Positions 9,095-20,174 of a stretch of 64,000 nucleotides of DNA are shown here, one piece after another (positions within the stretch are counted from its first letter, which is position 1; each line of letters starts with the position of its first letter). The position numbers and the translations under genes are program-made. The stretch covers positions 15,966-79,965 of the forward strand of contig LUJS01000024.1 of assembly GCA_001689495.1 (NCBI GenBank), given 5' to 3'. Source of the DNA: Bacteroidales bacterium M8. GTDB lineage: Bacteria > Bacteroidota > Bacteroidia > Bacteroidales > Muribaculaceae. The notes under the pieces are model-generated. The model made no database searches. It was not told the origin of the DNA and was given only the letters and a program-made list of their open reading frames with translations.

Positions 9095-10195
9095 TTATGC
9101 TTTGTATGATTTTTTATAGAATTTCTTTGCTGTGACCTTGGCGGGGAAGGTCTTGCGGCGTATCTTGACCTGAACTTCGGTGTCCTTGGCCGAGTATGGA
9201 GTCTCGATCAGCGCCAGCGCGATGCTCTTGTCGACCGAAATGCCGCGATAGCCTGTCGTGACATGGCCGATGACGCGCTCCTTGTCGTCGAGCACCTCAT
9301 AGCCGTGGCGGGCTATGGCACGGTCGGCAATCTCGAGGCCAACGAGCTTGCGGGCTATGCCTTCCTCCTTCATCTTCTCGAGGGCCTTGCGTCCGAGGAA
9401 TCCGCCCTTCTTGTCAAACTTGACGAAGATGCCGAGGCCGGCCTCGAGCGGAGTGATGTCGTCGGCAAGCTCGTCGCCATAGAGGGGCAGTCCGACCTCG
9501 AATCTCAGGGTGTCACGACAGCCGAGACCGCAGGGTTCGGCCTTGCCTGATTCGATCAGCTTGTCCCACAGGCGACAGATGAGCTCGGGCGAGCCGTAAA
9601 GCTCGAAGCCGTCCTCGCCGGTATAGCCCGTGCGGCTCACTATCAGCTTCTCGCCGTCAACCTCGGTCTCCTCGAATGTATAGAAAGCCATGTCGGGATA
9701 GTCAAGGCCGAGCACTTCGGCCATCACCTTCTCCGCCTCGGGGCCCTGTATGGCAATCTGGGCGTATCTGTCGCTCACATCCTCGACCACGACGGCAAAT
9801 CCGGCCGCATTGGCCTTGATCCAAGTGACATCCTTGGCTATGTTGGCGGCGTTGATGACAAGCAGGTATTCGTTGTGCGAGTATTTGTAGACCAGCAGGT
9901 CGTCGACCACGCCGCCGTGCGGATGACACATCATGCCGTAGAGAATCTTGCCGTCGGGTATGGCCGAGACATCATTGGTGAAGATGCGGTTGACAAACAT
10001 CTCGGCCTCGGCACCGCGCACGAACACCTCGCCCATGTGCGAGACGTCAAATACGCCGCAGGCATTGCGCACGGCGTTGTGCTCTTCGACAATGCCCTTG
10101 TACTGTATAGGCATGTCATAGCCGGCAAAGGGGCTCATCTGTGCCCCGAGCGCCACGTGGCGCGAATGCAGCGGGGTCTCTTTTATATCTTTCAT
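9095..10195 (-). CDS. gcvT: Glycine cleavage system aminomethyltransferase (T protein)
   Basis: 366 residues. Typical GcvT features: an N-terminal start leading to MSPFAGYDMPIQY, FDVSHMGE with the folate-binding environment, SRTGYTGEDGFELY, and the C-terminal barrel with GHVTTGYRGIS-like turns. It transfers the methylene group from GcvH to tetrahydrofolate and releases ammonia. Second gene of the operon, 22 nt after lplA. Confidence 0.96.
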   Translation of the reverse strand: MKDIKETPLHSRHVALGAQMSPFAGYDMPIQYKGIVEEHNAVRNACGVFDVSHMGEVFVRGAEAEMFVNRIFTNDVSAIPDGKILYGMMCHPHGGVVDDLLVYKYSHNEYLLVINAANIAKDVTWIKANAAGFAVVVEDVSDRYAQIAIQGPEAEKVMAEVLGLDYPDMAFYTFEETEVDGEKLIVSRTGYTGEDGFELYGSPELICRLWDKLIESGKAEPCGLGCRDTLRFEVGLPLYGDELADDITPLEAGLGIFVKFDKKGGFLGRKALEKMKEEGIARKLVGLEIADRAIARHGYEVLDDKERVIGHVTTGYRGISVDKSIALALIETPYSAKDTEVQVKIRRKTFPAKVTAKKFYKKSYKA

Positions 10196-10217
10196 GGTTT
10201 TAAATTGGTATGGATTT

Positions 10218-11201
10218 TTATAACAGTCGTTCCGCGAATGTCTCGGGATCGAGACCCGGTATCATCGCGGACAGGTTGATTCGTTTAAGTGCGTCGGTCA
10301 CTGTTGTCCGGTCAAGTCTCAGACCTCTCAGGGCGGCAGAGACTGCTGCCGAGGCATCGGTGGTCTCGAGATAGTCACCGCGTAGGGTGACGTCGGATAT
10401 GAGTCCGTCGTCGACACGGATAAAGACCGAGATCTCTCCCACCCCCTCGATGCGACCCGTTGACTTGAGCGTGCCGGGGGGATTCTTGCCATAAAGCCAT
10501 TCGGGCCGGTAATAATCCTCGGCCATGCGCTCTATTTCGGCAATCTCGTCCTCCGACAGGACTATGGTCGGTCCGTCGGGGATGGTCGCGAGGAGGTGAG
10601 CGCGAAAGTCGGCGAGAGAGAGGTTCGGGAGATGCTCGCGTATGGTCGTCACCCTCGAGCGCACCGAGCCGACGGCGTGACTCTGCAGCTTGGACACCGA
10701 GGGAGTCAGCGCCCCGGCCATGGCATCGGCATCGCAGTCATGGAGCATGGTGCCGTGGACTATGCTCCGGCCACATTGCAGATGATAATATGAGTTGCCC
10801 GAGACCTTGCGGTCGCCGATGAGGATGTCGTTGCGCGAATTGTCGTGCGCGTCAAGGCCGAGCTGTCTCAGCGACCCGGCCACGGCGGCGGTATATCGCG
10901 CGAAGGTCGAGGCCACCGAAGAGCAGGACGATGTGACGAACGAGAGCATGAGGTTGTTGCCGTCGGCATAGACCGCCCCGCCACCGCTCTTGCGCCTGAA
11001 GACGCCGATGCCGTTATCCTTGCAGAATCGGGTGTCTATCTCTTTTTCCATCAGCTGGTTGCGACCTATTATCACGCTCGGCGCCACCTGCCAGACGAAG
11101 AAAAACTCCCTGTCGGGCCACCGCGTGGCCAGCCATTCCTCCTCGGCCAGATAGAATGCGAGGGGGCGCTCGATGGTATCAGACAAAAGTACAAGTTCCA
11201 T
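10218..11201 (-). CDS. lplA: Lipoate-protein ligase A
   Basis: 327 residues from the ATG at 11199-11201; this start lies about 15 nt below a clear promoter, while an in-frame ATG 48 nt upstream would fall inside that promoter. The lipoate/biotin-ligase fold is marked by RRKSGGGAVYADGNNL and by the catalytic lysine in GDRKVSGNSYYH. It activates and attaches lipoate to GcvH. It is the first gene of the glycine-cleavage operon, so lipoylation capacity is made together with its acceptor. A C-terminal accessory domain (about 230-327) is present, as in bacterial LplA. Confidence 0.93.
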   Translation of the reverse strand: MELVLLSDTIERPLAFYLAEEEWLATRWPDREFFFVWQVAPSVIIGRNQLMEKEIDTRFCKDNGIGVFRRKSGGGAVYADGNNLMLSFVTSSCSSVASTFARYTAAVAGSLRQLGLDAHDNSRNDILIGDRKVSGNSYYHLQCGRSIVHGTMLHDCDADAMAGALTPSVSKLQSHAVGSVRSRVTTIREHLPNLSLADFRAHLLATIPDGPTIVLSEDEIAEIERMAEDYYRPEWLYGKNPPGTLKSTGRIEGVGEISVFIRVDDGLISDVTLRGDYLETTDASAAVSAALRGLRLDRTTVTDALKRINLSAMIPGLDPETFAERLL

Positions 11202-11221
11202 GAAGGCAGTTTTTCTATCGG

Positions 11222-11252
11222 CAAATATAACGAAATTTATCAAATGCACAAA
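11222..11252 (-). promoter_or_regulatory. Promoter of lplA-gcv-lpd operon
   Basis: On the minus strand TTTG (11249-11252), exactly 19 nt, then TATATTTG (11222-11229): a full match to the Bacteroidota sigma consensus. The predicted transcript start near 11216 leaves a leader of only about 15 nt before lplA, too short for a riboswitch. Confidence 0.75.
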
Positions 11253-11286
11253 ATAATTTTTAACACATCGTCCACGTTAGTTATAT

Positions 11287-11997
11287 GTGAGTAATTTTCA
11301 ATTCAAAAAATTTTCGGTCGAAGACGGCAATACCGCCATGAAAGTCGGCACGGACGGCGTGCTGCTGGGTTGCTGGGCCTCAATACCCCCCGAGGTCGGG
11401 ACCGTCATCGACGCCGGGTGCGGGTGCGGCCTGATAGCCCTGATGATGGCACAACGCGCACCCGAGGCACACGTCAAGGGTATAGACATAGACCCCGGCG
11501 CTGTCTCTGACGCAAGGCTGAATGTGGCACGATCGCCGTGGCCACATAATATTGACATAGCCGAGGCGGATGTCATGGAGTGGTCTCCCGAGCCGGAGCA
11601 CCCGGTGCTTGTAATCTCGAATCCGCCATTCTTCAACGAAACGCTACGCTCACCGTCAGGTGAGAGGGCTCTGGCACGTCATGGCGAGACGTTCGGCGTG
11701 CGGGAACTGATAGCTTGGAGCGCCGGATTGATGCGGCACGACGATGACCGACTCGCGTTCATAGCCCCGGCGGACCGCGATGACGAGATAGAATACGAGC
11801 TTGCGCTGAACCGCCTGAACGTGTTGCGCAAATGCACCGTCCGGTCACGGCGCGGACGCAAGCCCGTGCGCACGTTGTGGGAAGCGGTCCGTGCCGAGCT
11901 GCCCTGCCTTAAGTCGAATCTCGACATAAGGGACGAGCAGAACGCCCTCACAGAAGAATACATCAAACTCACTTCAGATTTTTATCTCGATAAATAA
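11287..11997 (+). CDS. trmN6: tRNA1(Val) (adenine37-N6)-methyltransferase
   Basis: 236-residue Rossmann methyltransferase of the YfiC/TrmN6 family. The GTG at 11287 is taken as start because the residues FQFKKFSVEDGNTAMKVGTD match the family N-terminus; the overlapping ATG at 11285 is followed at once by a stop. SAM-binding DAGCGCGLIALMMA and the catalytic NPPF (in VISNPPFFN) are both present, the latter typical of N6-adenine methylation. It probably modifies A37 of tRNA1(Val). It is divergent from lplA and overlaps the next gene by one base (TAATG). Confidence 0.88.
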   Translation: MSNFQFKKFSVEDGNTAMKVGTDGVLLGCWASIPPEVGTVIDAGCGCGLIALMMAQRAPEAHVKGIDIDPGAVSDARLNVARSPWPHNIDIAEADVMEWSPEPEHPVLVISNPPFFNETLRSPSGERALARHGETFGVRELIAWSAGLMRHDDDRLAFIAPADRDDEIEYELALNRLNVLRKCTVRSRRGRKPVRTLWEAVRAELPCLKSNLDIRDEQNALTEEYIKLTSDFYLDK

Positions 11998-12848
11998 TGT
12001 CAGCAAACAGGATACCAATGCGTTTCGACTATCCCAGACGACTGCTTTACTTTCTTGTCATCAGTCTTGTCTGCCTGTTTTTCGCAGGGATAGTCATGTC
12101 TGTCATCATGGGCACGGACGGTGCCGCGTCGGCGCGTCAGCTCAGACTGGCCACCATAGTTCAGGACATCGTGGCGTTCATACTGCCCGCCCTCGTCACC
12201 GCCATCATCGTGACACCGCTGCCGGCAACGATGCTCGGTGCCGACCGCATGTTCAGCCTGCCGCAGCTGCTGACGGCCATTGGGGTGATGATAGTCTCGA
12301 TCCCAGCAATGAACATACTGATAGACTGGAACGCCAACATCTCGCTGCCCGAGTGGGCCGCCGGAATAGAGACATATCTCAAGGAGGCCGAGGCCCGTGC
12401 CGCCGGGTCGGTCGACCTGATGCTGGGCGGAGAGGGGACAGGCAATCTCATCGTATCCATACTGATAGTAGGAGTGCTGGCGGGGTTGAGCGAGGAACTG
12501 TTCTTTCGTGGCACCCTGCAGAGGCTCATAGGTAGCGGCCCGTTGGGCACGCACGCCACCATCTGGATAACGGCAGTGATCTTCAGCCTGTTCCACATGC
12601 AGTTCTACGGCTTCTTCCCACGCATATTGCTCGGAGCCTACTTCGGATACCTGCTGTGGTGGTCGGGGTCGATATGGCTTCCCGTCATAATCCACGCCCT
12701 CAACAACACCATATATGTCGTCACCTACAGGCATCCCGACATCAACACCGACACATTCGGACTCGGTGACATCTGGCTGGGACTGGCCTCGGTGATATGC
12801 ACCGCCGTGCTGATAATGTGGCTGTCGAAATCGCGCAAACAAAGTTAA
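11997..12848 (+). CDS. CPBP family intramembrane metalloprotease
   Basis: 283 residues with about seven to eight hydrophobic segments. The CPBP (Abi/Rce1-like) motifs are clear: EELFFRG (EExxxR) near residue 165, FHMQFYGF (first His) near 200, and HALNN (second His) near 228. These form the metal site of the glutamic-type intramembrane proteases. Substrate is unknown; in bacteria relatives process or protect against peptides, or mature lipidated proteins. Translationally coupled to trmN6 by a one-base overlap. A start eight codons later (MRFDYP) is possible. Confidence 0.85.
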   Translation: MSANRIPMRFDYPRRLLYFLVISLVCLFFAGIVMSVIMGTDGAASARQLRLATIVQDIVAFILPALVTAIIVTPLPATMLGADRMFSLPQLLTAIGVMIVSIPAMNILIDWNANISLPEWAAGIETYLKEAEARAAGSVDLMLGGEGTGNLIVSILIVGVLAGLSEELFFRGTLQRLIGSGPLGTHATIWITAVIFSLFHMQFYGFFPRILLGAYFGYLLWWSGSIWLPVIIHALNNTIYVVTYRHPDINTDTFGLGDIWLGLASVICTAVLIMWLSKSRKQS

Positions 12849-12862
12849 GGAATATTAAAACT

Positions 12863-12894
12863 CTTGACAAAGGGTTTGTCAGGTTGTAATTTTG
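12863..12894 (+). promoter_or_regulatory. Promoter of ftsX operon
   Basis: CTTG (12863-12866), 20 nt, then TAATTTTG (12887-12894), 17 nt upstream of the ftsX ATG. It matches the Bacteroidota consensus except for the first base of the -33 box. Confidence 0.6.
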
Positions 12895-12911
12895 CGCTAA
12901 TTTTCAGTAAA

Positions 12912-13790
12912 ATGGCTAAAAAGCTGCATTTACGCATACCAATATTCAGCACCCGTGCCACCGCGACCCTGTCCGTGGCCCTCGTGCTCGTCATACTCGG
13001 TCTGGCCGCGATGGTCGGCATAGTCACCGGGCGCGTCACCGAATCCGTCAAGGAGAACATGGGATTCGTCGTGGTGCTGGCCGAGGATGTCTCGGCATCT
13101 GACATCGACGCCGTCACCGAACGCATCAAATCGTATGGCGGGACGCGCAGCGTCACCTACTCCTCGCCCGAAGTAATACTGGAACGCTGGCAGAAACTTG
13201 TCGGCGAGGACGAGGACATAATGCGTCTGGCGGGTGTCAATCCCTTCTCGCCCGAACTCGAGGTGCATGTCGACGCCACGCACGCCCATCCCGACTCGAT
13301 AGCGCTGATGAGCGCGCCGCTCGAACTGCTGCCTCAGGTCAACGAGGTCCGCGTCACCGCCGACCTGATAGAGAAGGTCAGCTCGACAATGGACAGTATC
13401 ACCCTAACACTCCTCATCGTTGCCGTGGCGCTGCTCGTGGTGTCGTTCGTGCTGATATTCAACACCGTGCGACTGACCGTCTACTCGCGCCGCTTCCTCA
13501 TACACACCATGCAGCTCGTGGGAGCGACGCCGGCGTTCGTGCGCAGGCCGTTCCTGACAGAGAACATGGTCAACGGATTCGTGGCCGGCATCATAGCCTC
13601 GGCGGCACTCGCAGGAATACTCTATGGCGCCTGTCGCGTCGACGCGGCCATCGCCGAAGCCGTGCGCGTCGAGGACGCCGTCATGGTGATGCTGGCCATG
13701 ACCATCACCGGCATCATCATCTGCCTTGCCGCGTCGTGGGTGGCCTGCAACAGATACCTCTCGCTCTCCTACGACCAGCTGTTCAAATAA
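12912..13790 (+). CDS. ftsX: Cell division protein FtsX
   Basis: 292 residues from ATG 12912, which lies just below the promoter; an in-frame ATG at 12864 lies within the promoter and is rejected. One membrane segment near 22-45, an extracytoplasmic loop of about 115 residues, then three more membrane segments with the FtsX permease fold. FtsX partners with the ATPase FtsE to control peptidoglycan hydrolases at the septum; ftsE is not in this window. It heads a run ftsX-DUF3098-uppP-truB-queA that is a common Bacteroidota arrangement. Confidence 0.9.
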   Translation: MAKKLHLRIPIFSTRATATLSVALVLVILGLAAMVGIVTGRVTESVKENMGFVVVLAEDVSASDIDAVTERIKSYGGTRSVTYSSPEVILERWQKLVGEDEDIMRLAGVNPFSPELEVHVDATHAHPDSIALMSAPLELLPQVNEVRVTADLIEKVSSTMDSITLTLLIVAVALLVVSFVLIFNTVRLTVYSRRFLIHTMQLVGATPAFVRRPFLTENMVNGFVAGIIASAALAGILYGACRVDAAIAEAVRVEDAVMVMLAMTITGIIICLAASWVACNRYLSLSYDQLFK

Positions 13791-13826
13791 TCCGTCAATT
13801 CTGACAAGTCTATACATTTTTATAAT

Positions 13827-14093
13827 ATGGCAAATCAAAAGACATCGCCACAAGACAAACTGATACGCGAGCCCCAAGACCGCATGCCTCTCCAGAAAGG
13901 CAATTTCAGGCTCATGGCCATTTCGGGCGCAATGATCGTGATCGGTTTCCTCCTTATGGCCGGAGGCTCGACCGGGCTCGACACCTTCAACCCCGACATC
14001 TTCTCGACAAGACGCATCGTCGTCGGACCGTGCATATCCTTCCTCGGATTCATCTTCATGGGCTATGCCATAATGTTCAGAGGAAAGAAATAA
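13827..14093 (+). CDS. DUF3098 domain membrane protein
   Basis: 88 residues. A short polar N-terminus (about 28 residues) is followed by two hydrophobic helices (about 30-48 and 66-84) and a basic tail. This is the small DUF3098 protein commonly found between ftsX and uppP in Bacteroidota. No function is known; its fixed position suggests a link to cell envelope assembly or division. Confidence 0.85.
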   Translation: MANQKTSPQDKLIREPQDRMPLQKGNFRLMAISGAMIVIGFLLMAGGSTGLDTFNPDIFSTRRIVVGPCISFLGFIFMGYAIMFRGKK

Positions 14094-14142
14094 AACCATT
14101 CAACCTCATTATCCAACAACCTAAAATTATCCTCATCACATC

Positions 14143-14961
14143 ATGGATTGGTTAGACGCCCTGATTCTCGGCATAGTACAAGGCCTCGCTGAATATCTCC
14201 CCATCAGCTCGAGCGGCCATCTCGAAATTTTCCGTGACATCCTCGGACTCCATATTTCCGGTGCCGACGCGCTCGAGTTTGACGTAGTGCTTCACGTAGC
14301 CACCGTACTCAGCACGATCGTAGTGCTCTGGAAGGAATTCCTGCCCCTTTGCAAGTCGTTCTTCACATTTGCGAGAGACGACAACTTCTATTATGTCTGC
14401 AAGATTCTCCTCTCGTGCATACCCGTGGCCATCGTTGGCCTCTGTTTCAAGGACTTCGTCGAGAGCTTCTTCGGCGGCGGCCTCACCGTTGTCGGCATCT
14501 GCCTCGTCTGCACTGCCATGCTGCTGATGTTCGCATACCTGTTCCGCAACCCCGAGCGCGAGCAGATATTCCACGAGACAGGCCACGACATCACATGGCT
14601 CGACGCCTTCATCATCGGTTGCGCACAGGCAGTGGCCGTGCTGCCGGGCCTGAGCCGTTCGGGCACCACCATCGCCACCGGCCTCATGCTGGGCGACAAG
14701 CGCGAGAAGATAGCACAGTTCTCGTTCTTCATGGTCATCATCCCCATTCTTGGCGAGGCGCTGCTGGGCGTCAAGGACATAATTGCCGGCGAAGGCGTGG
14801 GCGAGAGCGTGGGCCTGCTGCCCCTCGCTGTAGGATTCATCTCGTCGTTCGTGGTGGGTTGCTTGGCTTGCTCGTGGATGCTCAAGATCGTCAAGAAAGG
14901 CAAACTCGTGTGGTTCGCCTTCTATTGCTTGGCCGTGGGCTTCCTCTGCCTCGCTTGGTGA
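14143..14961 (+). CDS. uppP: Undecaprenyl-diphosphatase
   Basis: 272-residue polytopic membrane protein of the BacA/UppP family. The catalytic motifs are visible: the N-terminal Glu-rich/SSSGH block in EYLPISSSGHLEIF and the later GLSRSGTT block. It dephosphorylates undecaprenyl pyrophosphate, recycling the lipid carrier for peptidoglycan and surface glycans; over-production gives bacitracin resistance in other species. It lies between DUF3098 and truB. Confidence 0.95.
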   Translation: MDWLDALILGIVQGLAEYLPISSSGHLEIFRDILGLHISGADALEFDVVLHVATVLSTIVVLWKEFLPLCKSFFTFARDDNFYYVCKILLSCIPVAIVGLCFKDFVESFFGGGLTVVGICLVCTAMLLMFAYLFRNPEREQIFHETGHDITWLDAFIIGCAQAVAVLPGLSRSGTTIATGLMLGDKREKIAQFSFFMVIIPILGEALLGVKDIIAGEGVGESVGLLPLAVGFISSFVVGCLACSWMLKIVKKGKLVWFAFYCLAVGFLCLAW

Positions 14962-14994
14962 GACATCTGCCGACAAACGTACCATTGACAGAAC

Positions 14995-15723
14995 ATGACA
15001 TTCGATTTCTTAAAAGGAGAAACCCTATACATTGACAAGCCCCTCGAGTGGACATCGTTTGACGTAGTCAAGCGACTGAGAGGAGTGATACAGCACCGTC
15101 TTCACGTCAAGAAGCTCAAGGTGGGACATGCGGGCACGCTCGACCCCCTCGCCACGGGCGTGATGATCGTCGTGACCGGGCGCTCGACCAAGCTGATAGA
15201 ACAGCTGCAGGCCGGCGTCAAGGAGTATGTGGCCACGATGCAGCTCGGCGCCACGACCCCGTCGCACGATCTCGAGACAGAGATAGACGGCCACTATCCC
15301 ACGGAGCACATCACGCTCGACCTGATCAATAGCGTGCTGCCGCGGTTCGTGGGACGCATCGAGCAGGTGCCCCCGGCATTCTCGGCCTGCAAGGTCGACG
15401 GCCACCGTGCATACGTCATGGCCCGCAAGGGACGCGACGTCGAGCTGAAGCCCAAGGTGCTGGTGATAGACGAGATCGAGCTCGAGGAGTTCGACCCCGA
15501 CACGATGTCACTGAGGCTCAGGATTGTCTGCAGCAAGGGAACATACATCCGCGCTCTGGCCCGCGACATCGGCGAGGCCCTCGAATCGGGCGCGCACCTC
15601 ACGGCACTGCGTCGCACCCGCGTCGGCGATGTGACTATCGGCGATTGTCTGGATGTAGACAAGGCCGTCGAGATCATCAGGGCATCGGACGTGGTGATGC
15701 CCGACGAAAATCTGGAAAATTGA
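14995..15723 (+). CDS. truB: tRNA pseudouridine(55) synthase
   Basis: 242 residues. Starts with the KPLEWTSFDVVKRLR segment typical of TruB, and contains GHAGTLDPLATGVM with the catalytic Asp (about D50). It makes pseudouridine 55 in the T-loop of tRNAs. The C-terminal PUA domain of the E. coli enzyme is absent, giving the shorter Bacteroidota form. 33 nt after uppP. Confidence 0.95.
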   Translation: MTFDFLKGETLYIDKPLEWTSFDVVKRLRGVIQHRLHVKKLKVGHAGTLDPLATGVMIVVTGRSTKLIEQLQAGVKEYVATMQLGATTPSHDLETEIDGHYPTEHITLDLINSVLPRFVGRIEQVPPAFSACKVDGHRAYVMARKGRDVELKPKVLVIDEIELEEFDPDTMSLRLRIVCSKGTYIRALARDIGEALESGAHLTALRRTRVGDVTIGDCLDVDKAVEIIRASDVVMPDENLEN

Positions 15724-15752
15724 ACAAAACACCGCAAAAGTAATTACAGAGG

Positions 15753-16802
15753 ATGAAACTTTCGCAATTTAAATTCAAGCTCCCCGAAGAGCTGATAGCA
15801 CAGCACCCCAACGCCGAGCGCGACGACGCCAGACTGATGGTGATAAACCGCAAGGAGGGGACGATAGAAAACCATGAGTTCAAGGAGGTCATCGACTTCT
15901 TTGACGACGGCGACCTCTTTGTCTACAACGACTCGATGGTCTTCCCGGCCCTGCTCTACGGCAACAAGGAGAAGACAGGCGCCAAGATCGAGGTGTTCCT
16001 GCTGCGCGAACTGAGCGCCGAGAACAAGCTGTGGGACGTGCTGGTGGAGCCCGCCCGCAAGATTCGCATCGGCAACAAACTCTATTTCGGCGACGACGAG
16101 TCGATGGTGGCCGAGGTGATAGACAACACCACCTCGCGCGGCCGCACGCTGAGATTCCTCTATGACGGACCGCACGACGAGTTCAAAGCCGAGCTGTTCC
16201 GTCTGGGCTCGACACCTCTGCCCTACTATATCAAGCGCGAGTCGACCCCCGAGGACAACGACCGCTATCAGACCATCTATGCCTCGCGCGAAGGTGCCGT
16301 CGTGGCATCGGGCGTAGGCCTGCACTTCTCGCGCGAGCTGCTCAAGCGCCTCGAGATCAAGGGCGTGGGACAGGCATTCATCACCATACACAGCGGTCTC
16401 GGCAACTATCGCGAGATCGACGTCGAGGACCTGACCAAACACCGCATGGACTCTGAGGAGATGGTGGCTTCGGACGTACTCGTCGACACCGTCAACGCCA
16501 CCAAGGATGCCGGCCACAGGGTCTGCGCCGTCGGCACGTCGGTGCTCCGCGCCATCGCAAGCGCCGTCAGCATGGGCGGACACATGAAGACATATACCGG
16601 ATGGACCAACAAGTTCATCTTCCCTCCCTACGACTTCACCGTCACCGACTCGCTGCTCACCAACTTCCACCTCCCCTACTCGACCATGCTGATGATGGTA
16701 GCCGCGTTCGGCGGATATGACATCGTCATGGAGGGCTACAAGAAAGCCGTCAAGGAGGGTTACAAGTTCGGTGTCTATGGCGACTCGATGCTGATAATCT
16801 GA
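15753..16802 (+). CDS. queA: S-adenosylmethionine:tRNA ribosyltransferase-isomerase
   Basis: 349 residues, family length. Starts MKLSQFKFKLPEELIAQHP and contains YNDSMVFPA, TYASREGAV-like and AAVGTSVLR-like segments (here CAVGTSVLRAI) and the NFHLPYSTMLMMVAAF block, all diagnostic of QueA. It transfers the ribosyl moiety of SAM to preQ1 in tRNA, giving epoxyqueuosine. Follows truB by 29 nt and is directly upstream of the YigZ-family gene. Confidence 0.96.
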   Translation: MKLSQFKFKLPEELIAQHPNAERDDARLMVINRKEGTIENHEFKEVIDFFDDGDLFVYNDSMVFPALLYGNKEKTGAKIEVFLLRELSAENKLWDVLVEPARKIRIGNKLYFGDDESMVAEVIDNTTSRGRTLRFLYDGPHDEFKAELFRLGSTPLPYYIKRESTPEDNDRYQTIYASREGAVVASGVGLHFSRELLKRLEIKGVGQAFITIHSGLGNYREIDVEDLTKHRMDSEEMVASDVLVDTVNATKDAGHRVCAVGTSVLRAIASAVSMGGHMKTYTGWTNKFIFPPYDFTVTDSLLTNFHLPYSTMLMMVAAFGGYDIVMEGYKKAVKEGYKFGVYGDSMLII

Positions 16803-16806
16803 TTGC

Positions 16807-17415
16807 TTGGCCCGGTTCCTGACCATACCGAAGCAAGGCGAGGCCATCGTCCGCGAGAAGATGAGCCGCTTTCTGGCGTTCGCGCTCCCCGTCACCTCTG
16901 CCGGGGAGGCGCGCGATGCCATCGCGCTCTATGCCAACGAGTATCACGACGCCCGCCACGTCTGCTGGGCATACATGGTCGGGGCTGACAGGCTCACGTT
17001 CCTGTCGTCGGACAACGGCGAGCCCTCGGGCACTGCGGGCAAGCCGATACTGGGCCAGATCAACTCGCTGGGGCTCACCGACGTGGTGGTGATAGTGGTG
17101 AGGTACTTCGGCGGCATCAAGCTGGGCACCTCGGGGCTCATCGCCGCCTATCGCGAGGCCGCGAGGCTGGCCCTCGAGGACGCCGGGACTGTCGAAGGAC
17201 GCGAGATGACGACGCTGTCGCTGACATTCCCCTATCTGGCCATGAATCCAGTGATGACCCTTGTCAAGACCTACGGGGCACAGGCGCCGGTGACGATACA
17301 GAGCCAGAGCTTCGACAATACGTGCTCGATGACGCTGTCGTTGCCCCTCGACCTCCTCGACGAGATTTCGGGCAGACTCGGAGCGGTATCGGGGACCTCG
17401 ATTGTCGAAGATTGA
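16807..17415 (+). CDS. YigZ/IMPACT family protein
   Basis: 202 residues. The TTG at 16807, 4 nt after the queA stop, is taken as start because it gives the normal YigZ N-terminus (GEAIVREKMSRFLAFALPV); the first ATG would cut this off. The family signature is clear: HDARHVCWAYMVG, DNGEPSGTAGKPIL and VVRYFGGIKLGTSGL. A C-terminal DUF1949 domain (ferredoxin-like) follows from about residue 135. The molecular role of bacterial YigZ is unsettled; the eukaryotic relative IMPACT binds the translation-stress regulator GCN1. Confidence 0.9.
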   Translation: MARFLTIPKQGEAIVREKMSRFLAFALPVTSAGEARDAIALYANEYHDARHVCWAYMVGADRLTFLSSDNGEPSGTAGKPILGQINSLGLTDVVVIVVRYFGGIKLGTSGLIAAYREAARLALEDAGTVEGREMTTLSLTFPYLAMNPVMTLVKTYGAQAPVTIQSQSFDNTCSMTLSLPLDLLDEISGRLGAVSGTSIVED

Positions 17416-17495
17416 CGAAAACTATTATTTGTCAATCTTTGTTAATCTTTTGAATGAGATTTGACCGCAAAGGGCAATTATCTCACAAAAATGTT

Positions 17496-17503
17496 TACCT
17501 TTG
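17496..17503 (+). promoter_or_regulatory. Putative -7 element of rsfS-ftsH
   Basis: TACCTTTG, a TAnnTTTG match, in the 166-nt gap upstream of rsfS. A TTTG at the normal -33 spacing is missing, so the call is tentative. The leader to rsfS would be about 72 nt. Confidence 0.4.
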
Positions 17504-17581
17504 CGCTGATATAAGCACGCATCATTCATCCTCCTCTTCTCAGCCATTACAACAAAGCACTATCTTCCCGACAAACAACGC

Positions 17582-17944
17582 ATGACTGAAAACAACACAG
17601 ACCTGCTACCCCTCATCATCGAGGGCATACGTGACCGCAAAGGCCGCAAGATCACAGTCGTAGACCTCAGCGAGATCGAGAGCGCGGCGGCACGCCGTTT
17701 CGTGATATGCGAGGGCACCTCGTCGCAGCACGTGGCCGCAGTGGCCGACAGCATACGCGAGTATCTGCTCGAGCACTCGAGGGTAAAGCCCTATAACTAT
17801 GACGGATATGCCAACTCGCAGTGGATCGTGATAGACTACGGCGACACGATGGTACACGTTTTCTTACCCGAGACACGCTCGCTCTATGACCTCGAAGGTC
17901 TCTGGAACGATGCCGTGATCACCGAGATCCCCGATCTCGACTAA
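17582..17944 (+). CDS. rsfS: Ribosome silencing factor RsfS
   Basis: 120 residues of the RsfS/Iojap family. Conserved features: the early GIRDRKGRKITVVDLS region, FVICEGTSSQHVAAVAD and the DYGDTMVHVFLPETRSLYDLE block. It binds ribosomal protein uL14 and blocks subunit joining in nutrient limitation. It lies 21 nt before ftsH, the usual Bacteroidota pairing. Confidence 0.95.
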   Translation: MTENNTDLLPLIIEGIRDRKGRKITVVDLSEIESAAARRFVICEGTSSQHVAAVADSIREYLLEHSRVKPYNYDGYANSQWIVIDYGDTMVHVFLPETRSLYDLEGLWNDAVITEIPDLD

Positions 17945-17965
17945 TACAAACCACCCGCACGCACT

Positions 17966-20077
<2,112 letters not shown>

Positions 20078-20080
20078 GAT

Positions 20081-20120
20081 ATTAAAGAGAATCCCGGAGG
20101 CATCCGGGATTCTCTTTAAT
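20081..20120 (+). terminator. Rho-independent-type terminator after ftsH
   Basis: Perfect 18-bp inverted repeat (20081-20098 with 20103-20120) around the 4-nt loop GGCA. The A-tract/T-tract flanks are part of the stem, so it could act in both directions. It separates ftsH from the AT-rich caspase gene. Confidence 0.85.
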
Positions 20121-20123
20121 ATT

Positions 20124-20155
20124 ATTGCATATTAATCACAAATGTATTACTTTTG
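20124..20155 (+). promoter_or_regulatory. Promoter of the stand-alone caspase gene
   Basis: ATTG (20124-20127), 20 nt, then TACTTTTG (20148-20155). It lies just after the ftsH terminator. An in-frame ATG at 20142 falls inside this promoter, which supports the later start at 20175. Confidence 0.55.
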
Positions 20156-20174
20156 CTTCAGAAAAGACACAGTT

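Noticed and set aside
11202..11286. Glycine riboswitch upstream of the gcv operon
   Set aside because: The predicted leader is only about 15 nt and holds no aptamer-like structure.
15744..16922. Long minus-strand frame opposite queA
   Set aside because: Antisense shadow of a clear QueA gene; no domain, no promoter.
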